From an uncultured Clostridia bacterium (GTDB lineage Bacteria > Bacillota > Clostridia > Oscillospirales > Ruminococcaceae), in NCBI GenBank assembly GCA_947627465.1, contig CANQWD010000006.1:42089-106088 (forward strand): a DNA stretch of 64,000 nt, written 5' to 3'. This document shows, one piece after another, positions 48,388 to 57,648 of this stretch; position 1 is the first letter of the stretch, and each line of letters starts with the position of its first letter. The notes under the pieces are model-generated. The model was not told the origin of the DNA. It saw only the letters and a list, made by a program, of their open reading frames with translations, and did no database searches. A program made the translations under genes and the position numbers.

Positions 48388-48867
48388 ATGGCAAACGAAA
48401 ACAAAAAGGACTTCAACGCAATGTTAAAGGACGGCAAGGATATGCCGAAGATCGTCGAGATAACCGACCAAAAGAGTATTGAAAAGTACGGCGGCAGCCG
48501 AATGTATTTTGCTCCGCCAATGTATTACGACGAAGTTATGCGGCGCGTTCCCAAAGGAAAAGTGATAACTGTCGGAGACATTCGCGCGTATTTCGCTAAG
48601 CAAAACAACGCGAACTTCACCGACCCGATAACGGCGGGGATATTCTGCTCGATAGCGGCATGGGCGAGTTTTCAGCGCACGGACAACAAAGCGCCGTATT
48701 GGAGAACGCTGAAGAATAACGGTGAGTTAAATCCAAAATATCCCGGCGGAATTGAGGATCAAAAAAGGCTGCTCGAAGCAGAGGGCTTCACGATAATCAA
48801 AAAGGGCAGGACTAACATTCGCTATTATGTCAAGGATTATGTGAAATTTTTGTACAGATTGGAATAA
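48388..48867 (+). CDS. MGMT/ATL-like DNA-binding protein lacking the acceptor cysteine
   Basis: YYDEVMRRVPKGKVITVGDIRAYFAK...APYWRTLKNNGELNPKYPGGIEDQKRLLEAEGFTI; PYWR where MGMT has PCHR. Confidence 0.75.
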   Translation: MANENKKDFNAMLKDGKDMPKIVEITDQKSIEKYGGSRMYFAPPMYYDEVMRRVPKGKVITVGDIRAYFAKQNNANFTDPITAGIFCSIAAWASFQRTDNKAPYWRTLKNNGELNPKYPGGIEDQKRLLEAEGFTIIKKGRTNIRYYVKDYVKFLYRLE

Positions 48868-48872
48868 AGAAA

Positions 48873-49607
48873 ATGGCACTTATCAGAACTGAAAAATTAA
48901 CGCTGTCGTATGAAAATATGACTGTTATAGAAAACCTTGATTTCGAGGTGAAAAGCGGGGATTATCTCTGCATAGTCGGCGAGAACGGCTCGGGAAAATC
49001 CACGCTCGTAAAAGCGCTGTTGGGACTAAAAAAGCCCGTCGGCGGCTTGATAGAGTTCGGCGATGGACTTCTTCAAAAGGAGATAGGATATTTGCCGCAG
49101 CAGACGAGCGCTCAGCGCGATTTTCCCGCAAGCGTTTCGGAGGTGGTGATCTCGGGCTGCCTGAATTCGCGCGGAATACGCCCGTTTTACTCGGCGAAAG
49201 AGCGCAAAAAAGCTTCCGAGAATATCAAGCTCTTAGGTCTTTCGGATTTAAAGAACCGCAGCTACCGAGAACTTTCGGGCGGTCAGCAGCAGCGCGTTCT
49301 TTTGGCGAGAGCGCTCTGCGCCACAAAAAAGCTGCTTTTGCTTGACGAACCCGTAACGGGTTTGGATCCAATGGTTACGGCAGAAATGTACGAGCTTATC
49401 TCAAAGATAAATAAAAGCGGTGTTACCGTTATAATGGTAACGCATGATATTTCCGCCGCGATAAGGTACGCAAGTCATATCCTGTGTATGCGCGAAGGTG
49501 CGGAGGAGCATTTTTTCGGCACGACAGAGGAGTTTCTGAAAAGCGATATGTCGAATTTTCTTACGGGCAGCAAAAGGGAAAGGAGTGCGGAAAATGGAGA
49601 TACTTAA
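48873..49607 (+). CDS. znuC: Zinc ABC transporter ATP-binding protein
   Basis: LCIVGENGSGKSTLVKALLGL, LSGGQQQRVLLARAL, LLLDEPVTGLD. Confidence 0.93.
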   Translation: MALIRTEKLTLSYENMTVIENLDFEVKSGDYLCIVGENGSGKSTLVKALLGLKKPVGGLIEFGDGLLQKEIGYLPQQTSAQRDFPASVSEVVISGCLNSRGIRPFYSAKERKKASENIKLLGLSDLKNRSYRELSGGQQQRVLLARALCATKKLLLLDEPVTGLDPMVTAEMYELISKINKSGVTVIMVTHDISAAIRYASHILCMREGAEEHFFGTTEEFLKSDMSNFLTGSKRERSAENGDT

Positions 49608-50421
49608 GGAGATGCTTTCCGCGCCGATTTTGGTGCGCGCCCTGATAGTCGGGATATTGGTGTCGCTTTGCGCCGCGCTGCTCGGAGTAAGTCTTGTGCT
49701 GAAGCGTTACTCGATGATAGGCGACGGCTTGTCGCACGTCGGCTTCGGAGCGTTGGCGATAGCCGCCGTAATGAACTTAGCGCCGATGGCTGTCGCTATT
49801 CCGGTGGTGATTTTGGCGGCGTTCCTGCTGCTGCGGTTGTCCTCTAACAGCAAGATAAAGGGCGATTCCGCGATAGCGCTTATCTCAACGGGAGCATTGG
49901 CTATCGGCGTTATGGCGGTTTCAATGTCTCACGGCGTGAATATCGACCTTAACAGCTACTTGTTCGGCAGCATAGTCTCGGTAAGCGGCGGCGACGTGGT
50001 GATAAGCGTCATTCTTGCGTGCGCCGTTCTGCTTATGTTCATTTTCTTCTACACGAAGATATTCGCGATAACGTTCGACGAGAGTTTCGCGAAAGCCACG
50101 GGCATTAACGTGAATCTCTACAATATGCTGATAGCGCTTCTCACCGCCGTGACTATCGTTATCGGAATGAGACTTATGGGCAGTATGCTGATCTCCAGCC
50201 TTATTATTTTCCCCGCGCTGAGTTCAATGCGTGTTTTCAAGAGTTTCAAAAGCGTGACGATATGCTCTGCGGTCATTTCCGTTGTGACGTTCGTTATTGG
50301 AATGATCATTTCATACGCCGCCGACACTCCGTGCGGAGCTTCCATAGTCTGCGTTAACATTGCGGCGTTCGCGGGATTTTTTATCGCGGGCGCACTGCTT
50401 TCGAGAAGCAAAAAGTCTTAG
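49585..50421 (+). CDS. znuB: Zinc ABC transporter permease
   Basis: YSMIGDGLSHVGFGALAIA; DIVVS-like ABC-3 permease pattern, multiple TM. Confidence 0.92.
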   Translation: MRKMEILKEMLSAPILVRALIVGILVSLCAALLGVSLVLKRYSMIGDGLSHVGFGALAIAAVMNLAPMAVAIPVVILAAFLLLRLSSNSKIKGDSAIALISTGALAIGVMAVSMSHGVNIDLNSYLFGSIVSVSGGDVVISVILACAVLLMFIFFYTKIFAITFDESFAKATGINVNLYNMLIALLTAVTIVIGMRLMGSMLISSLIIFPALSSMRVFKSFKSVTICSAVISVVTFVIGMIISYAADTPCGASIVCVNIAAFAGFFIAGALLSRSKKS

Positions 50422-50757
50422 AGCCTGTTTAGTATCTCAACGTGCGCAGATTACGCAGCAGATTTTTCGTCCGATGACGGCAATTTTTCGCAGGAATACT
50501 TTAGGCAACACCGCACAGAGATTGTCGTCCGATTGCGTCGCCTAATTTTTCGTCAGATTGCACAAAATCGACGAATAAGGCTGGCGCCTATGAGGAGATT
50601 TTGGGCAAAAATGACGGAAAATTTGCAAGCAAGCGGGCGGCAAAGCCCGTAGGGCAGTCTTTGTGCGGTGTTGCCTTTATGTATTTCAAGGAAAAGTGAC
50701 TAAATCGGGCGGAAAATATGCAAACGAGATACATACAAAAAAATACTGAACAAGCTC
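50421..50757. mobile_element. Outer MITE-like element, GAGCYTGTTYAGTAT termini, containing nested copy B
   Basis: GAGCCTGTTTAGTAT ... ATACTGAACAAGCTC imperfect TIR; TTA on both flanks; interrupted by copy B. Confidence 0.7.
50504..50675. mobile_element. MITE-like element copy B (172 bp), nested, GGCAACACCGCACA family
   Basis: TIR GGCAACACCGCACA...TGTGCGGTGTTGCC; TTTA at 50500-50503 and 50676-50679. Confidence 0.88.
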
Positions 50758-50761
50758 TTAA

Positions 50762-50794
50762 AAAAATTCCCCGTTCGAGACGGGGATTTTTTTA
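50762..50794 (-). terminator. Terminator of CPBP gene pair
   Basis: CCCCGTTCGAGACGGGG flanked by A and T tracts. Confidence 0.8.
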
Positions 50795-51514
50795 TTATTC
50801 TTTTTCCAATGCCGTGGGCTTTTTGCTGAGGTAAAGACCGTACACGAGTGCTATAACTACCGTTGCGCCCCAATACGCGTAACTTAACGTCATATTCTCT
50901 CTCTGCACGGCAAATTCCGAGAACACGTCGATAAGGCTGTGCGCGATTATACATATCCACAGACTGCCCGACTTGTAAAACACAAACGTAAAAATAAACC
51001 CGATTACGATTGCGAATACGATTTGTATTATGGTTTCAAGCGTCGCGTGACCCGTTAAAAGGTTGACGATGTGTCCCGCCCCGAACGTCACCGCCGAGAT
51101 GAGTATCGCGACGGGCGGTTTGTTGCTTTTCAGCAGCGCGCGGAATAAAAATCCGCGGAAGATGATCTCCTCAACGAAGCCGACAAGCGCCATCATCAGC
51201 ACCGCCCACACTTGCTCCATGCCGCTGTAAGCCATATCGACGCCGCCCCAAAGGTTGCCGGTCATAAGTATAAAAATCGGAATAAAAAACCAATATTCCG
51301 CGGCTTTTCCGCGCCATTTGCACAGCCCGTATTTTTTCTCAAGCTTATTGGACTTTATAAATATCGTGCCGAAGATCGCGAGAACGGCGAGCGCCGACGG
51401 CATTACGGGACTTGTATCGCCGAAATTGCCGCGCAGCGTTCCAATGCCGACCGCGTAAACTATTACCCAAACAAGCGCGAACCAAAGTTCGCTTTTTTCA
51501 TACAGTTTTTTCAT
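50795..51514 (-). CDS. CPBP-family intramembrane metalloprotease (tandem copy 2)
   Basis: MKKLYEKSELWFALVWVIVYAVG; GFVEEIIFRGFLFRALL; TFGAGHIVNL. Confidence 0.85.
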   Translation of the reverse strand: MKKLYEKSELWFALVWVIVYAVGIGTLRGNFGDTSPVMPSALAVLAIFGTIFIKSNKLEKKYGLCKWRGKAAEYWFFIPIFILMTGNLWGGVDMAYSGMEQVWAVLMMALVGFVEEIIFRGFLFRALLKSNKPPVAILISAVTFGAGHIVNLLTGHATLETIIQIVFAIVIGFIFTFVFYKSGSLWICIIAHSLIDVFSEFAVQRENMTLSYAYWGATVVIALVYGLYLSKKPTALEKE

Positions 51515-52274
51515 TTCTTTCCTCGTTTCTGTCTTTTATGAATTTCTCTGTTTTGTTCGGCAGAGTTTTCAAGAGTATCAGCGTGTAAGCAATGCAGATC
51601 GCCATTCTTATCAGGAAGAACATAACTATCTGCTTTTCTGACGCGTTAGCTTGATTTGCGAACGCGCTTACCATATCGTTCACCGAGTGCGTGATAATGC
51701 ACGGGATAATACTGCCGCCGCGGTAAAACAGAGTCATAAACATAAACCCTATCGCGACAGCCCCTAACACTTGAAGCAGCGTTTCAATAAGCCGCTGACC
51801 GCTTCCGTCGAACAGGTGAAGTATATGTCCCAGCCCGAACGTCACGCTTGAAATTATTATCGCCTGCGTTACGTTGTCCTTGGCTATCGCTTTGAACAGT
51901 ATAGCTCGGAAGATAAGCTCCTCATTGATACCCACGCAAAGCATATAGGTAAGATAACATACACATTCGAGCGGCGGGAGATTAACTGCCGCACCGAAAC
52001 TCAAATTGCCGAAAGAGATCGCGATAAGAGGTATGTAGAACAAAAATCGCCAAGCCGAAAATTTCGTTTTGCATAGCCCGTATTTTTTGAAAAGTCCGTT
52101 TTGTTTCATAAATACCAACAAAATTATCGACTGCGCGAGATTGAAAACCGCATACGCCGCATAGTCAACGCCGACAGCCTTGTTGAGAGCGGGCGAGGAC
52201 ATTTGCAATATGCAATACACCACTATGCAAACGATCGCGAACGTCATTTCATTCTTTTCGTAAAGTTTTTTCAT
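51498..52274 (-). CDS. CPBP-family intramembrane metalloprotease (tandem copy 1)
   Basis: MKKLYEKNEMTFAIVCIVVYCI; GINEELIFRAILFKAIA; TFGLGHILHL. Confidence 0.85.
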   Translation of the reverse strand: MKKLYEKNEMTFAIVCIVVYCILQMSSPALNKAVGVDYAAYAVFNLAQSIILLVFMKQNGLFKKYGLCKTKFSAWRFLFYIPLIAISFGNLSFGAAVNLPPLECVCYLTYMLCVGINEELIFRAILFKAIAKDNVTQAIIISSVTFGLGHILHLFDGSGQRLIETLLQVLGAVAIGFMFMTLFYRGGSIIPCIITHSVNDMVSAFANQANASEKQIVMFFLIRMAICIAYTLILLKTLPNKTEKFIKDRNEERNEKTV

Positions 52275-52836
52275 TTTCCTCCTCCCGCAATACCAGCATG
52301 GCGCCATTATAAGCGCGTTCAAGATCTTTCGCGACGGTTTTCTCGTCGTATTCAAGCGAGTTGTTCGCGATAATGCTGGCGTAGCCGTGCGCGAACAGCG
52401 CGATTGTTACGAACACTTCCTTCGTCTGTTCAACAGACGTTTCCATTGCGCCGCTCATCATCTCCAGAACGGGCGCAAGCTCCGGGCTGTCTATCATTTC
52501 CAAAAGATTGTTCTCCACCGCGTACCCCGACTGAAACAGCAGACGAAACAGGTTAGGCTCGCGTATCGCAAATCGGATATAGTTCAACCCGATACCAAGC
52601 ATAATTTCTTCGGGATTTTCGATATTCATCAGATACTCCGTGTGAAATTCGTCCGTTTTTTGATAAACGGCGCGCTTCAGCTCCTCAATAGTTGTGAAAT
52701 GATACATCACCGGCTGCGTAGAGCAGTTCAGCTTTTCGGCGACGGTTCGCGCGTTGACGTTTTCAATACCCTCAGCTCTTGCTACTTCAAACGCCGCGTC
52801 AACTATCATTTCTCGTGTGATTTTTGCTTTTGGCAA
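52249..52836 (-). CDS. TetR family transcriptional regulator
   Basis: ITREMIVDAAFEVARAEGIENVNARTVAEKLNCSTQPVMYHFTT. Confidence 0.92.
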   Translation of the reverse strand: MPKAKITREMIVDAAFEVARAEGIENVNARTVAEKLNCSTQPVMYHFTTIEELKRAVYQKTDEFHTEYLMNIENPEEIMLGIGLNYIRFAIREPNLFRLLFQSGYAVENNLLEMIDSPELAPVLEMMSGAMETSVEQTKEVFVTIALFAHGYASIIANNSLEYDEKTVAKDLERAYNGAMLVLREEENEKTLRKE

Positions 52837-52967
52837 TTAAATCTCCCCTTATTATAACATAAGTTATATAACGCTTGTTATATAATTTGAATTATAATAG
52901 TTTTTTCTCGTTTTGTCAATATGTTTTATCACATTTCACATAATTTTCACATTATTGTGGATAAAAA

Positions 52968-52990
52968 AATCCCCGCGCGAGGGCGGGGAA
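52968..52990 (-). terminator. Terminator downstream of the cls-like gene
   Basis: CCCCGC(GCGAG)GGCGGGG preceded by AAAAAAAT on + (T-tract on -). Confidence 0.7.
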
Positions 52991-53003
52991 GTGATTTTGC
53001 TAT

Positions 53004-54581
53004 TCACATAAGCGGCGCGAACAGCCGAAGTATCGACCGTCCGAGCCTTCTAAACGGATTGACTTTCAGACAGTCGTCGTAGGTTATTTCGCGGCAGCTT
53101 TCAAGGGTCTTTAAAAAATCTTCTTTAACATCGAGAATGCAGTCTGTTTTGTACATATAAGTACCGCATTCAAAGTGGAGATAGAGGCTGCGATAATCAA
53201 GATTTATAGTGCCTACAACGGCGGTCTTGTCGTCGGAGACAAAGTTTTTCGCGTGAATAAATCCGGGGTTATATTCAAAAATACGAACCTTGCCTTTGGT
53301 GAGGTTTTTGTAATAAGAGCGCGTCACCGCGTGAACGTACCACTTATCGGGAACGTGCGGCGTAATAATGCGCACGTCGACGCCGCTTTTAGCCGCGAGA
53401 GTAAGCGCGGATTCGATCTCGTTGGTGATGATCAAATACGGCGTTGTAATGTAAACATAATCAGTGGCGTTATTTATAATGCTGATATAAGTGTTCTCGC
53501 CAACGGACTCCTTGTCAAGAGGACTGTCCGTGTATGGGATAACCAAGCCGTGCGCGTTTGCGTTATCGAGAATATCATGCTCTTGAGGCATATACAGGTC
53601 GTAGCTTTGAGGTTTGGTGTTAGTGATGTAGTTCCACATAGTGAGGAACATCATCGTAAAGCTCCAGACGGCCTCGCCCTTTATCATCACTGCGGAATCT
53701 TTCCAATAGTCGCCGTGTTTTTTTATGACATTGATATATTCATCGGCGAGATTTACTCCTCCGTTGAACGCCGTGTGCCCGTCAATCACAAGGATCTTCC
53801 GGTGATCGCGGTTGTTCATGCGCGCGACCCAAAACGGATGAAATTTGTTGAACGAGCGGCATTTTATTCCGCGCTTTTCCATTTGGTCGTAATATTGGTA
53901 GGGGAGAGTGCGCAGACAGCCTATGTCGTCGTAAACCATTCTCACATCCACACCGTCCTTGACTTTGCGTTCAAGAATATCAAGAATTGTGTTCCACATC
54001 ACGCCCTCTTGAATAATGAAGTATTCAAGAAAAATGAACCGTTCCGCTTTTTCGAGTTCTCGACATATCGCTTCAAATTTAGCCTCGCCGCTCTCAAAAT
54101 AAGTGATGTTTGAGTTTGAGTAAACGGGATATCCTCCGAAATTATACAGATAATTCGCTTGCTTTGCGACTTCTTTCAGCTCGACATCACCGCTGTTTTC
54201 CAGCCGTTCGATCACTTCCTTTTTTTGAGGTAAAAGCAGGTGTTCTTCCTCGTTAAATTGATTCATACGCTGCCGCAGCTTTTCGCCCGAGTTGCCGTTG
54301 CCAAAGCAGACGTACAGCATTACGCCAACGATCGGTACAGTTAGTATCAGCAAGATCCACGAGATCTTGTAGCTCGGGTGCTTGTCCGAGTTGATTATTA
54401 TAAACGCGATAAGAATAGCCGCCGTTTCAAAGATCCAGTAAGAATAAGAAAAAGCGGTGCCAAATGACCAAAACAGCCACACAAGATAACTCAACTGAAT
54501 TATCACACCAAGAACGCAAATAACAGTGCGGTTGAATATTCGTTTTATTGTTCTTACCAGTTTTGAGATAAACATCTTCAT
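53004..54581 (-). CDS. cls: Cardiolipin synthase (PLD family)
   Basis: Two TM, HxK-D motifs NNRDHRKILVIDGHTAFNGGVNLADEY and PGFIHAKNFVSDDKTAVVGTINLDYRS. Confidence 0.93.
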   Translation of the reverse strand: MKMFISKLVRTIKRIFNRTVICVLGVIIQLSYLVWLFWSFGTAFSYSYWIFETAAILIAFIIINSDKHPSYKISWILLILTVPIVGVMLYVCFGNGNSGEKLRQRMNQFNEEEHLLLPQKKEVIERLENSGDVELKEVAKQANYLYNFGGYPVYSNSNITYFESGEAKFEAICRELEKAERFIFLEYFIIQEGVMWNTILDILERKVKDGVDVRMVYDDIGCLRTLPYQYYDQMEKRGIKCRSFNKFHPFWVARMNNRDHRKILVIDGHTAFNGGVNLADEYINVIKKHGDYWKDSAVMIKGEAVWSFTMMFLTMWNYITNTKPQSYDLYMPQEHDILDNANAHGLVIPYTDSPLDKESVGENTYISIINNATDYVYITTPYLIITNEIESALTLAAKSGVDVRIITPHVPDKWYVHAVTRSYYKNLTKGKVRIFEYNPGFIHAKNFVSDDKTAVVGTINLDYRSLYLHFECGTYMYKTDCILDVKEDFLKTLESCREITYDDCLKVNPFRRLGRSILRLFAPLM

Positions 54582-54701
54582 AAATTTCTATATCCTTTTA
54601 TTTGCTGTAATAACATTAAACCTGTTATTCCGATAGCCGCCAAAAAATCAAAAGGGGCGGAGTATACCGTCCCTTTTGCGGATAGTTAAAAATAAAGGCG
54701 T

Positions 54702-55031
54702 TTAGTTTCCTGCGGGAATAACATAAAAAATTCTCTCATCGGGATTGGCGTAATCTAATTTGTCTCGGGCAATGTCCTCAATATATTCTTCAAGGTTCTT
54801 ATCGTTTTCAAGATAGCCCGTGATCCGCTCGTTTTTGGATTTCATAGCCGCCGTCTGTTCGGTAAGCTCCGCGAGCTTTTGATTGTTATTGCGTATCTGA
54901 ATGTTATCGGAGATAACAGTATATCCCACAAAAACCACAGATACAATTATTGCGGCAAAGGCAAGAAGCTTTATCAACCCATGACCTTTAGTATCCTCTT
55001 GAACCTTTTCTGACTTTCGCTTTGATAACAT
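54702..55031 (-). CDS. divIC: Septum formation initiator DivIC/FtsB family
   Basis: Single TM, coiled coil, DIARDKLDYANPDERIFYVIPAGN. Confidence 0.85.
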   Translation of the reverse strand: MLSKRKSEKVQEDTKGHGLIKLLAFAAIIVSVVFVGYTVISDNIQIRNNNQKLAELTEQTAAMKSKNERITGYLENDKNLEEYIEDIARDKLDYANPDERIFYVIPAGN

Positions 55032-55539
55032 GAGTATTTTCCCCCTCCCCATGCATTATATCTCTTTTATTATTATACACCATTGTTGGGGGTGTTTGCA
55101 AGTGTTCATTGCGCTTTTTTGTAAGTTTATCGTAATATTTGTGAGTTTTGTCAAAAAATCCCTTAAAAATATGTGAAATATTAACACAAACATGCTTAAA
55201 CAATGCCGCAATCTTACTGAAAAGCTTTCCGAGCGTATTTCTCCATACAATGGCGGCAGCGCTTTCAAGCACGTTAAACAGCCGCCCGAGCGTCACAATA
55301 TAAGTAAAAACGCCTGCACCGAAGCCTATTACGGTGTAGATCCGCACGTAATTACCGAGAAATTCGGAAAGTTTGCATACCGCCATAGCCGCGAGTATAA
55401 AAAACGCCGCGTCGCATATAAAAACGGCAGCGCGAAACCGCAGCACAAGCCGAATTATACGCAGAGCTTCATAGACAAGTCCAAAAATAAGTCCCGCGAA
55501 AAACGCGATCATAAAGCAATCGGGAATAGAAACGTTCAT
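54988..55539 (-). CDS. yabQ: Spore cortex biosynthesis protein YabQ
   Basis: FFAGLIFGLVYEALRIIRLVLRFRAAVFICDAAFFIL; position between yabP and divIC. Confidence 0.85.
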   Translation of the reverse strand: MNVSIPDCFMIAFFAGLIFGLVYEALRIIRLVLRFRAAVFICDAAFFILAAMAVCKLSEFLGNYVRIYTVIGFGAGVFTYIVTLGRLFNVLESAAAIVWRNTLGKLFSKIAALFKHVCVNISHIFKGFFDKTHKYYDKLTKKRNEHLQTPPTMVYNNKRDIMHGEGENTHVIKAKVRKGSRGY

Positions 55540-55593
55540 TTTTGATTCTCCTAAGCTGAAAACATCTGAAAAGCCTTTTTACGGCAGCCGAAA

Positions 55594-55866
55594 TTATCTG
55601 AAAAGTTTTTTAACGGGACCGTCCATAACGCTGTGGCGGCTGTAAACTATTGAGTTCACACAGCCCGTCATTGAAAGGTCGCCGCTTTCCGCGTCAAGAT
55701 CGCCTATGTGCAGATCTTCGCCTTTTATGACCAGTTCGCCCATTACAGTGCTTAATACTATTCTGTTTTCGGAGAACGCGTCGATGTCCTTAACTCCCGA
55801 TATTCGCATTGACTTGCGGTTTTCCATTATGATATTGTGCGGCATATTCACCTTTTGGCTTTGCAT
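55594..55866 (-). CDS. yabP: Sporulation protein YabP
   Basis: PHNIIMENRKSMRISGVKDIDAFSENRIVLSTVMGELVIKGEDLHIGDLDAESGDLSMTG. Confidence 0.92.
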   Translation of the reverse strand: MQSQKVNMPHNIIMENRKSMRISGVKDIDAFSENRIVLSTVMGELVIKGEDLHIGDLDAESGDLSMTGCVNSIVYSRHSVMDGPVKKLFR

Positions 55867-55925
55867 AAAAAATCCCCCTTGGCATACGTTCTTTTTAAGA
55901 ATATATGTCAAATAGGGGGAGAATA

Positions 55926-56162
55926 TTACACTACCTCGTAGAGCGCGGCGGCATCTTCTTTTTTTGTGAACTCGCGAACCTCGAGCACACGAACCTTAAG
56001 CGGTTTTCCGATCAGTATTTCTATAATGTCACCTGTTTTAACCTCGTATGAGGCGCGAGCAGCCTTTCCGTTTACGATAACTTTTTCGGCGTCGCAGGCT
56101 TCGTTAGCGACAGTTCTGCGCTTTATCAGGCGCGATACCTTTAAAAACTTGTCTAATCTCAT
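55926..56162 (-). CDS. S4-domain RNA-binding protein (YabO/RlbA/Hsp15-like)
   Basis: MRLDKFLKVSRLIKRRTVANEACDAEKVIVNGKAARASYEVKTGDIIEI. Confidence 0.92.
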   Translation of the reverse strand: MRLDKFLKVSRLIKRRTVANEACDAEKVIVNGKAARASYEVKTGDIIEILIGKPLKVRVLEVREFTKKEDAAALYEVV

Positions 56163-56189
56163 ATTAACCTCGCTTCAAAAATATAAACA

Positions 56190-56213
56190 AACGGCGGGGT
56201 CGCCCCCGCCGTT
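56190..56213 (-). terminator. Hairpin between hup and yabO
   Basis: AACGGCGGGG TCGC CCCCGCCGTT. Confidence 0.6.
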
Positions 56214-56251
56214 TAAGTCCGGACTAATGTTAAAAAGCTTAGCAAAAGCAA

Positions 56252-56539
56252 TTACTTCTTGCTTACAGCATCCTTAAGCGCTCTGCCTGCCTTGAACGCG
56301 GGAACTTTTGTAGCCGCGATCTTGATCGGCTTCTTGGTGCGAGGGTTGATACCCTTTCTTGCTGCGCGCTCACGAACCTCAAAAGTGCCAAAGCCTACCA
56401 GCTGGATAGACTCGCCCTTTGCGAGAGTTTCGGTAATAGTTTCGATAACTGCCTTAACAGTAGACTCAGCAAGCTTCTTGGTGAGCTTTTCGTCGTCTAC
56501 TTTCTTAGCAACTGCATCTACTAATTCTGCCTTTGTCAT
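56252..56539 (-). CDS. hup: HU family DNA-binding protein
   Basis: [70 protein letters not shown]. Confidence 0.97.
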   Translation of the reverse strand: MTKAELVDAVAKKVDDEKLTKKLAESTVKAVIETITETLAKGESIQLVGFGTFEVRERAARKGINPRTKKPIKIAATKVPAFKAGRALKDAVSKK

Positions 56540-56596
56540 GTTGTAAAACCTCCAAAAAATATATAATAACGGTAAACTCCAACGGAACTCCGTGGT

Positions 56597-57448
56597 TTAC
56601 ATACCGCTAATGACTTTATAAGCCGCTCGGCTTAATTCGTCACTTGAGAGCTTGTCCAACGTGCCGCCCTGATTGACGACCTCGTTTTCGACAGCCCTAA
56701 ATGCCATTATAAACCGATTTGTTGAATATGTCAAGGCTTTTTCGCCGTCATTCTTTAAAATTCTGTTTAAATTACAAAAACTTAACAATATTTCCCCCAA
56801 TATATGTTGATTTTGTGCAAAATCCTCAGACTTTTCCCCCTTGTCCTCGGCTGCTTTTAATGGCTCTTGCTGCGATATACGGCGACAAAGCTCGTCGAGA
56901 TCCGCTTTTATTTTTTCTATACAGTCCTCGGCGCTGTTTATCGGAAGACCCGCACGTGCCGCGCGCTTGCAAACCTTTTCGCCCCTAAGCAGGGCGGGGA
57001 AGGTTTTGGGCACGCTTTCCAGCGTTTCCGTATATGTTTCTTGTTGTTTGGACGCTTTCTTCAGCGCGTCCCAGTTCTTCAAAACCTCGTCCTCGGTATC
57101 GGCTTGTATTTTTTTATCGCCCTCGCCAAAGACGTGCGGATGTCTGTAAATCAGCTTTTGGCAGATATCGTTGCAAACATCTTCAAAGTCAAAGTGCTTT
57201 TGCTCGGATTCTATCTGCGCGTGAAAGATGACCTGCATCAACAGATCCCCGAGTTCTTCTTTTAATATTTCGGGGCTGTTTTGATCTATTCCCTCACACA
57301 CTTCATAACATTCCTCGATAAGATCGGTGCGTATGCTTTCATGCGTTTGAACCTTATCCCAAGGACATCCGTTTTCCGAGCGCAGAATTTCCATAATCTT
57401 CAGCAGATCGTTAATTCCGTATCGGTTTTTGAATTCAAAATCCAACAC
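56597..57448 (-). CDS. mazG: Nucleoside triphosphate pyrophosphohydrolase MazG
   Basis: LRSENGCPWDKVQTHESIRTDLIEECYEVCEGID; KEELGDLLMQVIFHAQI. Confidence 0.95.
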   Translation of the reverse strand: MLDFEFKNRYGINDLLKIMEILRSENGCPWDKVQTHESIRTDLIEECYEVCEGIDQNSPEILKEELGDLLMQVIFHAQIESEQKHFDFEDVCNDICQKLIYRHPHVFGEGDKKIQADTEDEVLKNWDALKKASKQQETYTETLESVPKTFPALLRGEKVCKRAARAGLPINSAEDCIEKIKADLDELCRRISQQEPLKAAEDKGEKSEDFAQNQHILGEILLSFCNLNRILKNDGEKALTYSTNRFIMAFRAVENEVVNQGGTLDKLSSDELSRAAYKVISGM

Positions 57449-57648
57449 TGTTCAACCTCCCTAAATATGAATCTGCAATACTATTTTAACGCATTTTTCT
57501 CGGTTTTGCAAGGGGTTTTTAAATATTTTCTCTTTTTTTTCGCTTTATTATGCCGTTTGTACGAAAATGCACTATCAAAATCAGTAATATTGCATAAAAA
57601 ATTTGAAGTTAAATTGTTGAAAAGTCTATTTTTTTTGCAAACTTGGCG

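Noticed and set aside
53175-54113. 312-aa plus-strand ORF inside the cls gene
   Set aside because: Antisense shadow ORF without motifs; sense strand has paired HxK-D phospholipase motifs.
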